Shown: one piece after another, positions 24,335-34,500 of the stretch
Numbering within the stretch: the first letter of the stretch is position 1
How the letters are laid out: the number at the start of each line of letters is the position of its first letter
Origin: Actinomycetota bacterium
Lineage (GTDB): Bacteria; Actinomycetota; CADDZG01; JAHWKV01; JAOPZY01
Assembly (NCBI GenBank): GCA_025963875.1
Contig: JAOPZY010000175.1
Location: forward strand, 1-40,244
Length of the DNA: 40,244 bases
Direction: 5' to 3'
Made by a program: the position numbers and the translations under genes
Notes under the pieces: generated by a model
Databases searched by the model: none
What the model saw: only the letters and a program-made list of their open reading frames with translations
Told to the model about the DNA's origin: nothing

Positions 24335-24943
24335 CTACTCCTCCTCTCCCTTACTTGGGCCCTTGCCCGGGCCGGTGGCCCTGGCTTGCGCCGGAGCTTC
24401 TTCCACCAGCATCTCCTTCAGTTTCTGGCGGGCACGATGGAGACGCACCTTGGCGGCCCCCTCGGAGATGCCGAGCTGGTTGCCCACCTCTGCGAGGGAG
24501 AAACCGTACACGTCCCGCATGACCACCACGGCCCGGTACCCCGCGGGAAGGGTCAGCAACGCCGAGTCGAGCCGCTCGGCAAGCTGCCGGCGGTCCAGCT
24601 CGGCGCCCGGATCACCCGATGCGGGAGCGTGCCAATCCTGCCACTGCTCGTTCTCCAGCGGAACCTCGTGACGCCGCCGGGCCCGCTTCCGCAGGCTCGT
24701 CATCGCCACGCTCGAGGTCACCCTGTACAGCCACGTCGAGAACTTGGCCTCGCCGCGGAAGGTCTTGATGGAACGCAGCAACCGTAGGTAGGTCTCCTGG
24801 GCGACCTCGGCTGCGTCGTCCGGATTCCCCGTCAGGCGGAGCGCCAGGGAGTACACGTCGCGCTGCGAGAGGCGAATCAGCTCCTCGAACGCTAGGGGGT
24901 CGCCCTGCTGGCATCTCTCGATGACCTCGGTTGGTACGTCCAC
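24335..24943 (-). CDS. ECF RNA polymerase sigma factor
   Basis: The 202-aa product has region 2 (AFEELIRLSQRDVYSLALRL, AAEVAQETYLRLLRS, FSTWLYRVTSSVAMTSLRKR; residues about 17-90) and region 4 (LLTLPAGYRAVVVMRDVYGF, SLAEVGNQLGISEGAAKVRL; about 130-185). There is no region 1 or 3, as in ECF factors. I chose the GTG at 24943 because AGGA lies 6-7 bases upstream and an ECF promoter ends about 15 bases before it. The in-frame TTG at 24982 would start upstream of that promoter's -10. A C-terminal Gly/Lys/Glu tail follows region 4. Confidence 0.92.
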   Translation of the reverse strand: MDVPTEVIERCQQGDPLAFEELIRLSQRDVYSLALRLTGNPDDAAEVAQETYLRLLRSIKTFRGEAKFSTWLYRVTSSVAMTSLRKRARRRHEVPLENEQWQDWHAPASGDPGAELDRRQLAERLDSALLTLPAGYRAVVVMRDVYGFSLAEVGNQLGISEGAAKVRLHRARQKLKEMLVEEAPAQARATGPGKGPSKGEEE

Positions 24944-24965
24944 ACATTTCCTGCCTATCCCGTTT

Positions 24966-24991
24966 GACGAGCATGGTGGCAAAAGGTTACA
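24966..24991 (-). promoter_or_regulatory. ECF sigma promoter of the sigma/anti-sigma operon
   Basis: TGTAAC (24991-24986), 16 bp, CGTC (24969-24966) on the minus strand match the general ECF promoter form. Predicted transcription begins near 24959, 15-20 bases before the sigma GTG. Autoregulation is common for ECF factors, and the second copy before 23763 supports a shared recognition sequence. Confidence 0.7.
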
Positions 24992-25021
24992 GGCACGACC
25001 CCCCGGCCAGAAACGGACACC

Positions 25022-25068
25022 AACATTGGCCCAAAAAGACCCATTTCCGGGCTTTTTGACCCAATGTT
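25022..25068. terminator. Bidirectional terminator after the reductase gene
   Basis: A 47-base imperfect palindrome has outer arms AACATTGG / CCAATGTT and inner arms AAAAAG-CCC / GGG-CTTTTT around ATTTCC. A run of five T follows the inner stem on either strand. It lies 17 bases after the reductase stop and ends the tuf-rpmG-reductase transcript. Confidence 0.8.
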
Positions 25069-25084
25069 CAGCGCTGTGGTCGGC

Positions 25085-25897
<813 letters not shown>

Positions 25898-25904
25898 GCT
25901 GCGG

Positions 25905-26072
25905 CTAGCGCGTTTCCCGGTGGACCCGGTGGCAGCGGCACCAGCGGCAGTACTTCTTCATCTCCAAGCGGCCCTGCTGCTTCTGGCGGTTCTTGGTCGT
26001 GATGTAGTTGCGCCGCTTGCACTCGGTGCAGGCGAGGATGACGTGGGGCCGCTTGTCGGTGGTGGAGGCCAT
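25905..26072 (-). CDS. rpmG: 50S ribosomal protein L33
   Basis: This short gene encodes 55 aa, the normal L33 length. It reads [19 protein letters not shown], then [20 protein letters not shown] and [16 protein letters not shown]. Two CxxC pairs (C15/C18 and C42/C45) mark the zinc-binding form of L33. The ATG is at 26072. It follows tuf by 47 bases containing a hairpin repeat and precedes the reductase by 7 bases. Confidence 0.95.
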   Translation of the reverse strand: MASTTDKRPHVILACTECKRRNYITTKNRQKQQGRLEMKKYCRWCRCHRVHRETR

Positions 26073-26086
26073 TGGATCTGTCTATT

Positions 26087-26117
26087 CCTATCCGGGGGCT
26101 TGAGGGCCCCCTCGGGC
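26087..26117. repeat. Hairpin repeat copy E2 (loop TTGAGG)
   Basis: CCTATCC, stem GGGGGC, loop TTGAGG, stem GCCCCC, then CTCGGGC-like flank (TCGGG). It lies between the tuf stop and rpmG. It matches copy E1 (27521-27551) at 26 of the first 30 positions. The four differences are two compensatory base-pair changes in the stem. Confidence 0.7.
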
Positions 26118-26119
26118 TC

Positions 26120-27307
<1,188 letters not shown>

Positions 27308-27391
27308 CGCCTACCTCCAGGCACTTCTCATGTTGTGGAATCCAACCTCTACCTTTTTAGCTCCGACGTTCTGTGGAGCCACACGCTCGGG

Positions 27392-27463
27392 TAGCGGCGG
27401 GCGGATTCGAACCGCCGACACAGCGATTATGAGCCGCTTGCTCTACCACTGAGCTACGCCGCC
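27392..27463 (-). tRNA. tRNA-Met (CAT anticodon, elongator)
   Basis: The 72-base gene has acceptor arms GGCGGCG / CGCCGCT (a G-T first pair), D-arm TAGCTCAGTGGTAGAGC, anticodon loop CTCATAA and T-loop GTTCGAATC. The discriminator is A and no CCA is encoded. The lack of a 1-72 mismatch and of the GGG/CCC anticodon stem rules out the initiator. A CAT-anticodon tRNA-Ile is possible but less likely given the Thr-Met gene order. Confidence 0.93.
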
Positions 27464-27520
27464 AGATGCTACCAGACGGGGGGTTCGCCCCCGCCTGGCC
27501 CCAAACCCTAAACCCCTTTT

Positions 27521-27551
27521 CCTATCCGGCGCCTTGAGGGGCGCCTCGGGG
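27521..27551. repeat. Hairpin repeat copy E1 (loop TTGAGG)
   Basis: CCTATCC, stem GGCGCC (27528-27533), loop TTGAGG, stem GGCGCC (27540-27545), then TCGGGG. It lies between tRNA-Thr and tRNA-Met. Bases 27526-27550 recur as an exact 25-base inverted copy at 27795-27819. Confidence 0.7.
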
Positions 27552-27594
27552 TGTGACCAGCCGCGTTCCGCTGTCCGTTTCGTGGCTGGTTCGG

Positions 27595-27667
27595 AGCCCC
27601 CTCGCGGAATCGAACCGCGGACACCGGCCTTACCATGGCCGTGCTCTACCGACTGAGCTAAGGGGGC
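27595..27667 (-). tRNA. tRNA-Thr (GGT anticodon)
   Basis: The 73-base gene has acceptor arms GCCCCCT / AGGGGGC, D-arm TAGCTCAGTCGGTAGAGC, anticodon stem CGGCC/GGCCG with loop ATGGTAA (anticodon GGT), and T-loop GTTCGATTC. CCA is not encoded. It is the first gene of the minus-strand block. Confidence 0.96.
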
Positions 27668-27695
27668 CACAAGAAACACAGAGGGCCGCGTGAAA

Positions 27696-27701
27696 ATGAT
27701 A
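27696..27701 (-). promoter_or_regulatory. Candidate -10 for the tRNA-Thr-tRNA-Met-tuf transcript
   Basis: TATCAT on the minus strand would place a start near 27689, about 22 bases before tRNA-Thr. The -35 position (GCCAGC) is poor, so this is tentative. No better promoter was seen between tRNA-Thr and 27790. Confidence 0.35.
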
Positions 27702-27756
27702 GCCGCTTTGCTGGAGACGCTGGCGGGGCGGTTCGGGGAGGTGCCCGGGGCGGTCG

Positions 27757-27785
27757 TTGCGGACCCCTCAGCGCGCGATTAGGGT
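27757..27785 (+). promoter_or_regulatory. Candidate promoter for the secreted repeat protein
   Basis: TTGCGG (27757-27762), 17 bp, TAGGGT (27780-27785). Transcription would begin near 27792, placing repeat copy E4 at the very 5' end of the mRNA, about 60 bases before the TTG start at 27853. Confidence 0.4.
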
Positions 27786-27794
27786 GACGATCGG

Positions 27795-27819
27795 CCCGAG
27801 GCGCCCCTCAAGGCGCCGG
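27795..27819 (-). repeat. Hairpin repeat copy E4, inverted
   Basis: This is an exact 25-base reverse complement of 27526-27550, with stem GGCGCC, loop TTGAGG and stem GGCGCC on the minus strand. It lies in the divergent region between tRNA-Thr and the secreted protein gene. Together with E1 it brackets tRNA-Thr. Confidence 0.75.
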
Positions 27820-27852
27820 GTAAAGGGAGACGGGGTCAAAGGAGTCGAGGAC

Positions 27853-29952
27853 TTGCTTCACCGGTGGGCAGACCGCAGCCAGAGCAGGCGCCTCGTCTCC
27901 ATCCCCACACTCATGCTGGTTACGGCAACCACTACCGTCTCGGTCGCCTTCCTCGGGACGACGGCCGCGGAGGCCTCCACCAGCCCCATGACCAGCCTCG
28001 TCGCAGCGCCGGCGAACCTCACGGTGGGACAGTCCACGCAGCTCACGGCGACGATCAGCCGGGCGCCCGCCTTCCTCGGCGACAGCGACGTGGTCGTGTC
28101 CTTCACGATCGTCTCCGGCGGGAATGCCGGGACCTCGATCCCAAACTGCGTCATCCCGGCCCTTTTGGTTCTTGCCGGAACTAGCTGCACCACGAGCTAC
28201 TCCGGCACCCAGTCCGGCACGGACACGATCCAGGCCAGCGCGGGAGCCGGCACCACGTCGGCGACGGTGACGTGGCAGGGGATCCCCTCCTCCATCGTCA
28301 TGAGCCCCGCCGTCTCCTACAACTCGACCGGCCAGACCGCCAACGTCGCTGCCACGGTGTTCGACCGCCAGGGCAAGCCCGTGCAGGGAGCGACCGTGGC
28401 CTTCACGGTGACCGGGCCCGGGGCCATCTCCGGCAGCCACCCCACCGACAACTCGGGCGTCGCCCCCTTCTCCTTCAGCTCCTCGGCCCCGGGCCAGTCC
28501 TCCATCATCGCCAGCGTGGCCGTCGGGTCGGGCTCGATCACCGGCCATGCCCTGGCCAACTGGGCGGGACCCCCGAGCCAGGTGACCCTGAGCCTGTTCG
28601 GAGCCACCCAGTCTGCGGGCGGGCGGGCCCCTCTCAATGGAAATGCCACGGTCGCTGCGGCGGTCACCGACTCCGGCGGGATCCCCGTCGGGGACAACAC
28701 CGCGGTCAACTTCACCGTCACGGGCGCCGGCAGCTCCACCGGGAGCGCGCCAACCTCCGAGGGCAAGGCCGTGTTCTCCTTCGGGTCGGCGGTCACGGGC
28801 ACATCGGTCGTCACCGCCTCGGCCCCCCCGGCCCCGACCTCCAACTCCGTGACCGTCACCTGGGAGACCCCGGTGGCCAAGACCGTCACGCTGGCTCCGA
28901 AACAGACGCGTGCGGCGGTGGGGACGAACCACATTGTCGTCGCCACCGTGACCGACCAGTTCGGGCAACCCTTCCCCGGCGCCCTGGTGCGATTCATCCT
29001 CCTGGGAGCCAACGCCGCCAAGACAACGTCGTCGTTCACCACGCTGGCCGATGGGAGGGCGGCCTTCCTCGACCGGGGGCAGAACGTCGGTATCGATACG
29101 GTCATAGCTTTTGTCGATCTCCAGAACAGCGGCACTCCCGACCCGGGGGACCCCGCCGATACCGCGAACATCTTCTGGCAGCAGCAACCGGGGCAGGGGT
29201 ACTGGCTGGCGGCGTCGGACGGGGGCATCTTCAATTACGGGCCTTCCACGTCGTTCGAAGGATCGACGGGGTCGATCCGGCTCAACCAGCCGATCGTCGG
29301 GATGGCGCGCACCCCGACGGGCTTGGGGTACTGGCTCGTGGCGTCGGACGGGGGCATCTTCGCCTTCGGCGATGCGGTCTTCCGGGGCTCGACCGGGTCG
29401 ACCCGCCTGAACAAACCCATCGTCGGGATGGCGGCGACGCCCGACGGGGGCGGCTACTGGCTGGTGGCGTCGGACGGCGGCATCTTCGCCTTCGGCAACG
29501 CCGCCTTCCAGGGGTCGACTGGGTCGATGCATCTCAACCAGCCGATCGTCGGGATGGCGTCGTCCCCCGACGGCGGTGGCTACTGGCTGGTCGCCACCGA
29601 CGGCGGGGTCTTCGCCTTCGGCAACGCCGCGTTTCAGGGGTCGACCGGGTCGACCCGCCTGAACAAACCCATCGTCGGGATGGCGGCGACCTCGAGCGGG
29701 GCCGGATACTGGATGGCGGCGTCGGATGGGGGCATCTTCAACTTCGGGGATGCCGCCTTCTTCGGCTCCGCAGGTTCGATCAGGCTCAACCAGCCGGTGG
29801 TCGCCATCGGGGCGATCCCCGACGGCAGCGGCTACTACCTGGCAGCATCCGATGGCGGGGTCTTCAGCTTCCCCGCCTCGGCCACCAACTTCGGCTCCGC
29901 CGCGGGGGCCCCGCTGAACAAGCCGGTGGTCGCCGTGGCGATCGCTCCCTGA
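27853..29952 (+). CDS. Secreted protein with Ig-like domains and six 42-residue repeats
   Basis: The TTG at 27853 has AAAGGAG 8 bases upstream and gives 699 aa. A signal peptide is visible: RSQSRR, a hydrophobic stretch LVSIPTLMLVTATTTVSVAF, then TTAAEAS near residue 45. Residues about 45-445 form four Ig-like domains of invasin/Big_1 type (LTVGQSTQLTATI; QTANVAATVFDRQGKPVQGA; TVAAAVTDSGGIPVGDNTAV; HIVVATVTDQFGQPFPGALV). Residues about 449-699 are six GYWLVASDGGIFAFG repeats of 42 aa, probably a beta-propeller-like or solenoid surface domain. It is extracellular and its ligand unknown. The frame opens earlier at 27757, but that part contains the repeat E4 and promoter elements. Confidence 0.85.
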   Translation: MLHRWADRSQSRRLVSIPTLMLVTATTTVSVAFLGTTAAEASTSPMTSLVAAPANLTVGQSTQLTATISRAPAFLGDSDVVVSFTIVSGGNAGTSIPNCVIPALLVLAGTSCTTSYSGTQSGTDTIQASAGAGTTSATVTWQGIPSSIVMSPAVSYNSTGQTANVAATVFDRQGKPVQGATVAFTVTGPGAISGSHPTDNSGVAPFSFSSSAPGQSSIIASVAVGSGSITGHALANWAGPPSQVTLSLFGATQSAGGRAPLNGNATVAAAVTDSGGIPVGDNTAVNFTVTGAGSSTGSAPTSEGKAVFSFGSAVTGTSVVTASAPPAPTSNSVTVTWETPVAKTVTLAPKQTRAAVGTNHIVVATVTDQFGQPFPGALVRFILLGANAAKTTSSFTTLADGRAAFLDRGQNVGIDTVIAFVDLQNSGTPDPGDPADTANIFWQQQPGQGYWLAASDGGIFNYGPSTSFEGSTGSIRLNQPIVGMARTPTGLGYWLVASDGGIFAFGDAVFRGSTGSTRLNKPIVGMAATPDGGGYWLVASDGGIFAFGNAAFQGSTGSMHLNQPIVGMASSPDGGGYWLVATDGGVFAFGNAAFQGSTGSTRLNKPIVGMAATSSGAGYWMAASDGGIFNFGDAAFFGSAGSIRLNQPVVAIGAIPDGSGYYLAASDGGVFSFPASATNFGSAAGAPLNKPVVAVAIAP
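29197..29952 (+). repeat. Six tandem 126-bp (42-aa) units
   Basis: Six in-frame units begin with GYW/GYY and continue LVASDGGIFAFG. Units 2 and 4 share an exact 50-base segment (29389-29438 and 29641-29690), exactly two units apart. Units 1, 3 and 5 carry LNQP while units 2, 4 and 6 carry LNKP, so the array alternates, suggesting growth by duplication of a two-unit block. Confidence 0.9.
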
Positions 29953-29964
29953 AAGGTCTCGGCC

Positions 29965-30198
29965 ATGGCAAAGCGTGAGGATCCCCCCGGCGAGCGGGTC
30001 GTGCTCGGGCGCAAGACCCCGGACGGCATGGTCCGGTTCCAATGGACGGGGGTCGAGCCGGAGGGCCTCGACAGCACGGATTTCGCGCTCTCGTGTGGCG
30101 CGGTCTGGGAGGGGGACGAGCTGGTCACCCACAACCTCCTGGCCTTCGAGCACAACATCCGCCACTCGATCGACGGGTTCCTCGAGGACTCGGACTGA
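29965..30198 (+). CDS. Hypothetical protein, 77 aa
   Basis: I do not recognise this 77-aa soluble protein. It begins MAKREDPPGERVVLGRKTPD and is Glu/Asp-rich towards the C-terminus, with a single cysteine (ALSCGAVW) and no membrane segment. AAGG lies about 8 bases before the ATG, 12 bases after the secreted protein stop. Its end overlaps the likely start of the next gene, so the three genes 27853-30779 look like one operon. Confidence 0.7.
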   Translation: MAKREDPPGERVVLGRKTPDGMVRFQWTGVEPEGLDSTDFALSCGAVWEGDELVTHNLLAFEHNIRHSIDGFLEDSD

Positions 30199-30779
30199 GC
30201 GCCGGGGAGGACCAGCCGCCGGTCCCGCCCCCTGTCCCGCCCGGCAGCGGGGAGACGATAATCCGGCGTGGCGGCCTTCCGCGGCCGCCGCCTCCCGAGC
30301 CGCCGCGGCCCCCGCAACCACCCGGCTGGCGGCGATGGCGTACCGGGATGCTGGCGATCGGCGCCGTCGCCATCATTGCGGCTGTCATCACCGTCGTGGT
30401 CGTTGGCGGCGGGAAGCCCGGCCCCAAGCCCACGCCCGGCCCCCCGCCATCCCCGGTGGCCTCCGCCGGCGGCCCGACCGGGTTCCGGGCGGAGGACCAC
30501 GGAAGCACCGTGGACCTGTTCTGGAACGACAACTCCGGAGGGGCGGCGAGCTACTTCATCGTGTACCGCAGCGTCGACGGCCCGCAGCAGACCGTCTCCG
30601 TCCCGCAAGGCAGGACCATGGAGGAGGTGACGCAACTCGATCCCACGAAGGGGTACTGCTTCCGCCTCGGGGCGGTCATCCCGCAGGGCTCGGGGACCAC
30701 GACCGCCTCCGCGGACACGAGCGTGCGCGGCTGCATCGCCGCCAGCCCCGGCACGACCCCTTCCAGCACTGCGACGTAG
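30195..30779 (+). CDS. Membrane-anchored fibronectin type III protein
   Basis: The reading frame carries a Pro-rich cytoplasmic segment, RRWRTG, one membrane helix (MLAIGAVAIIAAVITVVVVGG) and a Pro-rich linker. A single fibronectin III-like domain follows (TGFRAEDHGSTVDLFWNDNS ... YFIVYRSVDG ... GYCFRLGAVIPQG) and the tail is Ser/Thr/Pro-rich. The start is uncertain. A CTG at 30195 overlaps the upstream TGA (CTGA) and has GAGGA before it, giving 194 aa. The first ATG after it (30348) would start at the membrane helix, and an ATG at 30042 would overlap the previous gene by 157 bases. Extracytoplasmic binding is inferred. Confidence 0.65.
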   Translation: MSAGEDQPPVPPPVPPGSGETIIRRGGLPRPPPPEPPRPPQPPGWRRWRTGMLAIGAVAIIAAVITVVVVGGGKPGPKPTPGPPPSPVASAGGPTGFRAEDHGSTVDLFWNDNSGGAASYFIVYRSVDGPQQTVSVPQGRTMEEVTQLDPTKGYCFRLGAVIPQGSGTTTASADTSVRGCIAASPGTTPSSTAT

Positions 30780-30919
30780 GTCCCGGGGAAGCCGGCGGGC
30801 GGCGGCTGGGGGAGATCTCCAGTCTTGAGTCCTTCAAGAAGTGCGGCTAAGCTGCTTGTCTTGACCGTCTAATCTGGAGGTCTGGCAGGCCGAACCACCG
30901 CCCCAACAAGGAGGTCCCC

Positions 30920-31507
30920 GTGACAGTCATCCGCGTGAACCCCGACAGTGTCCGCCAGTACGCCGGCGCCGCCCAGCAGCAGTTCGACACCATCCGTGTC
31001 GAGCTCCAGGGCCTGGTGAACGACGCGACCACCGTCCGGTACTTCGGGCCCAACTCCGTCGACTTCAAGACCCACTGCGGCCAGATGGCGTCCGACTTCG
31101 GCCGTCGCCTCGCCCAGGATCTCGGCCAGATCGCCGACGCCGTGCGATCCTCGACGACCGCGATCGCCACGTCGCTCGGCGGCGCCCCCATCTCGATGTC
31201 CGTCAACGGCGCGCCGATCCCGCTGCCCACGGTTCCCGCCGGCGACGGTTCGGTGGAGATCGACACGTCCGGACTCGAGGGCCTCAAGCCCGTCGTCGGC
31301 CGCCACATCGACGCCATCACCGCCCAGATCGACGCACACCTCCGCAACCTGCAGAACACCGACTGGCAGGGCCAGGCCAAGGAGACCGCCGTCACCGCAG
31401 TTTCCGGATTCAGCAACGCTGCCAAGAACCTCGCCAGCGACGCACGGACCTCGATCACGTCGTACATCGACAGGCAGATCAACCTCGTGCTCGCCGGGGA
31501 CCGCTGA
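30920..31507 (+). CDS. Tandem WXG100-like protein of a type VII secretion locus
   Basis: The 195-aa all-helical protein looks like two WXG100-type hairpins fused. The first half (residues about 5-90) has YFG (VRYFGPNSVDF) at the expected turn. The second half (about 112-190) has WQG (NTDWQGQAKET). A linker of polar and Pro residues (SMSVNGAPIPLPTVPAG) separates them. A strong AAGGAGGT site precedes the GTG at 30920. The next gene is an EssC/EccC ATPase, the hallmark partner. It could be an exported heterodimer-like substrate or a chaperone; the fold is inferred from motif and length. The 140 bases upstream (30780-30919) show no clear promoter. Confidence 0.75.
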   Translation: MTVIRVNPDSVRQYAGAAQQQFDTIRVELQGLVNDATTVRYFGPNSVDFKTHCGQMASDFGRRLAQDLGQIADAVRSSTTAIATSLGGAPISMSVNGAPIPLPTVPAGDGSVEIDTSGLEGLKPVVGRHIDAITAQIDAHLRNLQNTDWQGQAKETAVTAVSGFSNAAKNLASDARTSITSYIDRQINLVLAGDR

Positions 31508-31543
31508 GACGCGGCGTTCGCTCATGGCGGGACCGAGGTAGGC

Positions 31544-34500
31544 GTGGAGCTTCTCGTACGCCTCCGCGCTGAGGGGGCGGAGCACGACCTGCGCATCGAT
31601 GCAGACCCTCAGGTGCGCGTCGATGCGCTGGCCCGCGACCTCGCCGCCCGCTACTCCCGACTCGCACCCGGCGGCCCTCCGCCCGGGCTCTACCGCGGCG
31701 CCACAGGCGAGCGATTGAATCCGGCGGCCTCCCTCGGAGCCGCCGGGCTGCTGTCCGGCGACCTGCTGGTGGGGGGCATGCCGCCCGAGCCCCCGGCCTC
31801 GTCGCCCCCCAGCGGCAGCGACGGGATCTGCCTCGACATCGTCGCCGGGCCGGAGGCAGGCCGCAGCGTCGTCCTGTCGCCGAGGCGGTATCTCGTGGGC
31901 CGGGCCGACGAGGGCGACATCACCATCGCCGACCCGACCGTGTCCCGGCGCCAGCTCACCATCGAGGTCCGGCGGGGGGCGCCTCCGGTCATCACGCCGG
32001 AGCCCGACGTCGCGAACCCGCTGCTGCTCGACGCGGTCCCCCAGACGGCGCAGTTCGAACTCGGCGACGACTCGGTCATCCAGGCGGGGGCCACGGCGTT
32101 TGTGATGCGCCGGTTCACGCGCTCCGTCGAGGAGCCGCGGGACCGCCTGGGCCAGGTGCCGTTCCACCGGACGCCCTACCGCCCCTCCCTGATCACCACG
32201 CGGACCTTCGAGCCGCTCGGCGACATCCCGAAGATGCCGGACCGGCGCCGCTTTGCCCTGCTCACCGCGGTCGCGCCGCTCGGTGGCGGGCTCCTGATGT
32301 ACGCCTTCTCTCGCCAGCCACAGTTTCTCGCCCTCACGGCGCTCACCCCGGTCACCGTGGTCGCGAACTGGTTCGAGGACCGCCGATCGGGCAAGGGGAA
32401 ATACCAGAGCGACGCCAAGCACTTCCGCGAATTGGTGGCCGAGCGGCGCCGGGAGGTGGACGCTGCCCTCCAGGCCGAGCGGGTCGAGCGGATGCGTGCG
32501 GCCCCGGACGTGGCGGACCTCGCCCGGCGTGCGGAGTTCCGGACCATCGACCTCTGGCCCCGCGGCCGCGAGGCGGAGGACTTCATGGCGCTGCGGGCCG
32601 GCATCGGCAACGTGGCCTCCAAGGTCAGCGCCCCCATCGGCGCCCAGGGCGAGAAGGACCTCCGGGACGAGGCGGCCAGGACCCTGGCCGGGCACGAGGA
32701 GCTGCGTGCCGTGCCCGTGGTCGCCGACCTGGCCAAGCTGGGCACGCTCGCCCTCCACGGCGAAGACCCGCTCGTGGAGCGGGTGGCGGCGTCGCTCATC
32801 ATCCAGGCGGCCACCCTGCACAGCCCGGAGGACCTGGTGATGCTGGGCGGCCTGTCGCCGTCACGCCAGCTCACCGACCAACTGAAGTGGGTGCCCCACA
32901 CGAGGACCCTCAACTCCCCCGTCGCCGGGCCGCACGTCGTCAGCGACCCGGAGGGCGTCCAGGCGCTCTGCACCGAGCTCGTGGCCGTGGCCGGTCGCCG
33001 CACCGCCGGCGCCCAGCGCGACATCGACCGGCGGTGGCCGTGGCTGCTCGTCGTCCTCGACGCATCGCTCGAGCCCGACCCCGCCCTGGTGGCCCAGATC
33101 CTCGACCGGTGCCCGTCCGCGGGGATCTCGGTCCTGTGGCTCGGCCGCTCGGTCAGGGTCCCCCGCCAGGCGCAGGCGGTGATCAACTGCATCGCGAGCG
33201 ACATCGGGCCATCCGAGCTGTGGTTCCGGGACCCGGCGATGCCATCCATGCGCCTCGAAGTCGAGCCGGTGCAGCCGTCGGTGACGGACCGGGCGATGCG
33301 GGCGCTGGCGCCGCTGCGGGATGCCAGCGCGGCGCATGCCACCAGCGCCATCCCGCGAACGGTCCCCCTGTTCGCCGCCCTGGGCCTCGACGACGCAGCT
33401 GCCGCGCCGGAGTCGCTGGCCCAGCGCCTCGTGGAGCGCTGGTTGGTGGACCGCGGCTACTCGCTGCAGGCACCCCTCGGCATCACGGCCGACGGCATCA
33501 TGCAGCTCGACCTCGTCAACGACGGTCCGCACGCACTCATCGGCGGGACCAGCGGGTCGGGCAAGAGCGAGCTCCTGGTGGCGCTGGTCGCCGGGCTCGT
33601 CGCCAACTTCTCCCCCACCCGGCTCAACCTCCTGTTCGTCGACTACAAGGGGGGCGCCGCCAGCGCTGCCTTCAAGGACGCCCCGCACACCGTCGGCTAC
33701 GTGACCAACCTGAACGGCGACCTCGCCACCCGGGCGCTGGTGTCGTTGCGAGCGGAGCTGAACCGCCGGATGCAGCTCCTCGAGGGCAGGGCGAAGGACC
33801 TGGAGGAGATGCTCGCCGAGCACCCGGAGGAGACGCCTCCGAGCCTCGTGATCGTGGTGGACGAGTTCGCCACGCTGGTGAAGGAGGTGCCGGACTTCGT
33901 GCCGGGCATCGTCGACATCGCCCAGCGGGGGCGCAGCCTCGGCATCCACCTCATCCTCGCCACGCAGCGGCCGTCCGGGTCGGTCAACGACAACATCCTC
34001 GCCAACACCAACGCCCGCATCTCGCTCAGGATGCTCGACGCTGCGGAGTCCAACTCGATCATCGGCCGTCCCGACGCCGCCACGATCCCCGTCCCGCTGC
34101 GGGGCCGGGCCTTCGCCCGGCTCGGGCCCGGCGAGCTCGTCGCCTTCCAGTCCGCCTACGGCGGCACGCCACTCGAAGCGGAACAGACGCTGCACCTGCA
34201 CATCGACGACTTCGTGGTCGGAGGAGCGGGCGGCGCCGGTGGCCAGAAACGTAGCCGGAGCCCCTCGGGGGCGGGCCGCGCCGGCCCAGCGGGACCGACC
34301 CAGCTCGAAGCGCTGCTCGACGGGGTGGCTGCGGCGTTCGACCATCTCTCGTTGCCGAGGCCCAAACCACCCTGGCTCAACGAGCTGCCGGTTTCCGTGG
34401 GACTCGCCGATGTCCTCACCGGCGTCGAGCCGGGCGGCAGCGGCATGGCCGTCACCTTCGGAATGTACGACAACCCCGTGCGCTCCGAACAGGGGACGGC

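Noticed and set aside
27595-27852. An attachment site at tRNA-Thr for the right-hand accessory region
   Set aside because: I found no integrase and no direct repeat of the tRNA 3' end; only the inverted hairpin repeats are present.
29197-29952. Regular 126-bp repeats as a CRISPR-like array
   Set aside because: The repeats are contiguous, in frame and coding, with no spacers.
27808-30321. An 837-codon minus-strand open frame opposite the secreted repeat protein
   Set aside because: The plus strand carries a signal peptide, Ig-like domains and in-frame repeats; the minus frame is a mirror with Gly/Arg/Asp bias.
30800-30919. TTGACC at 30860 as the -35 of a T7SS promoter
   Set aside because: No acceptable -10 lies 16-18 bases downstream; TAATCT at 30869 is too close.
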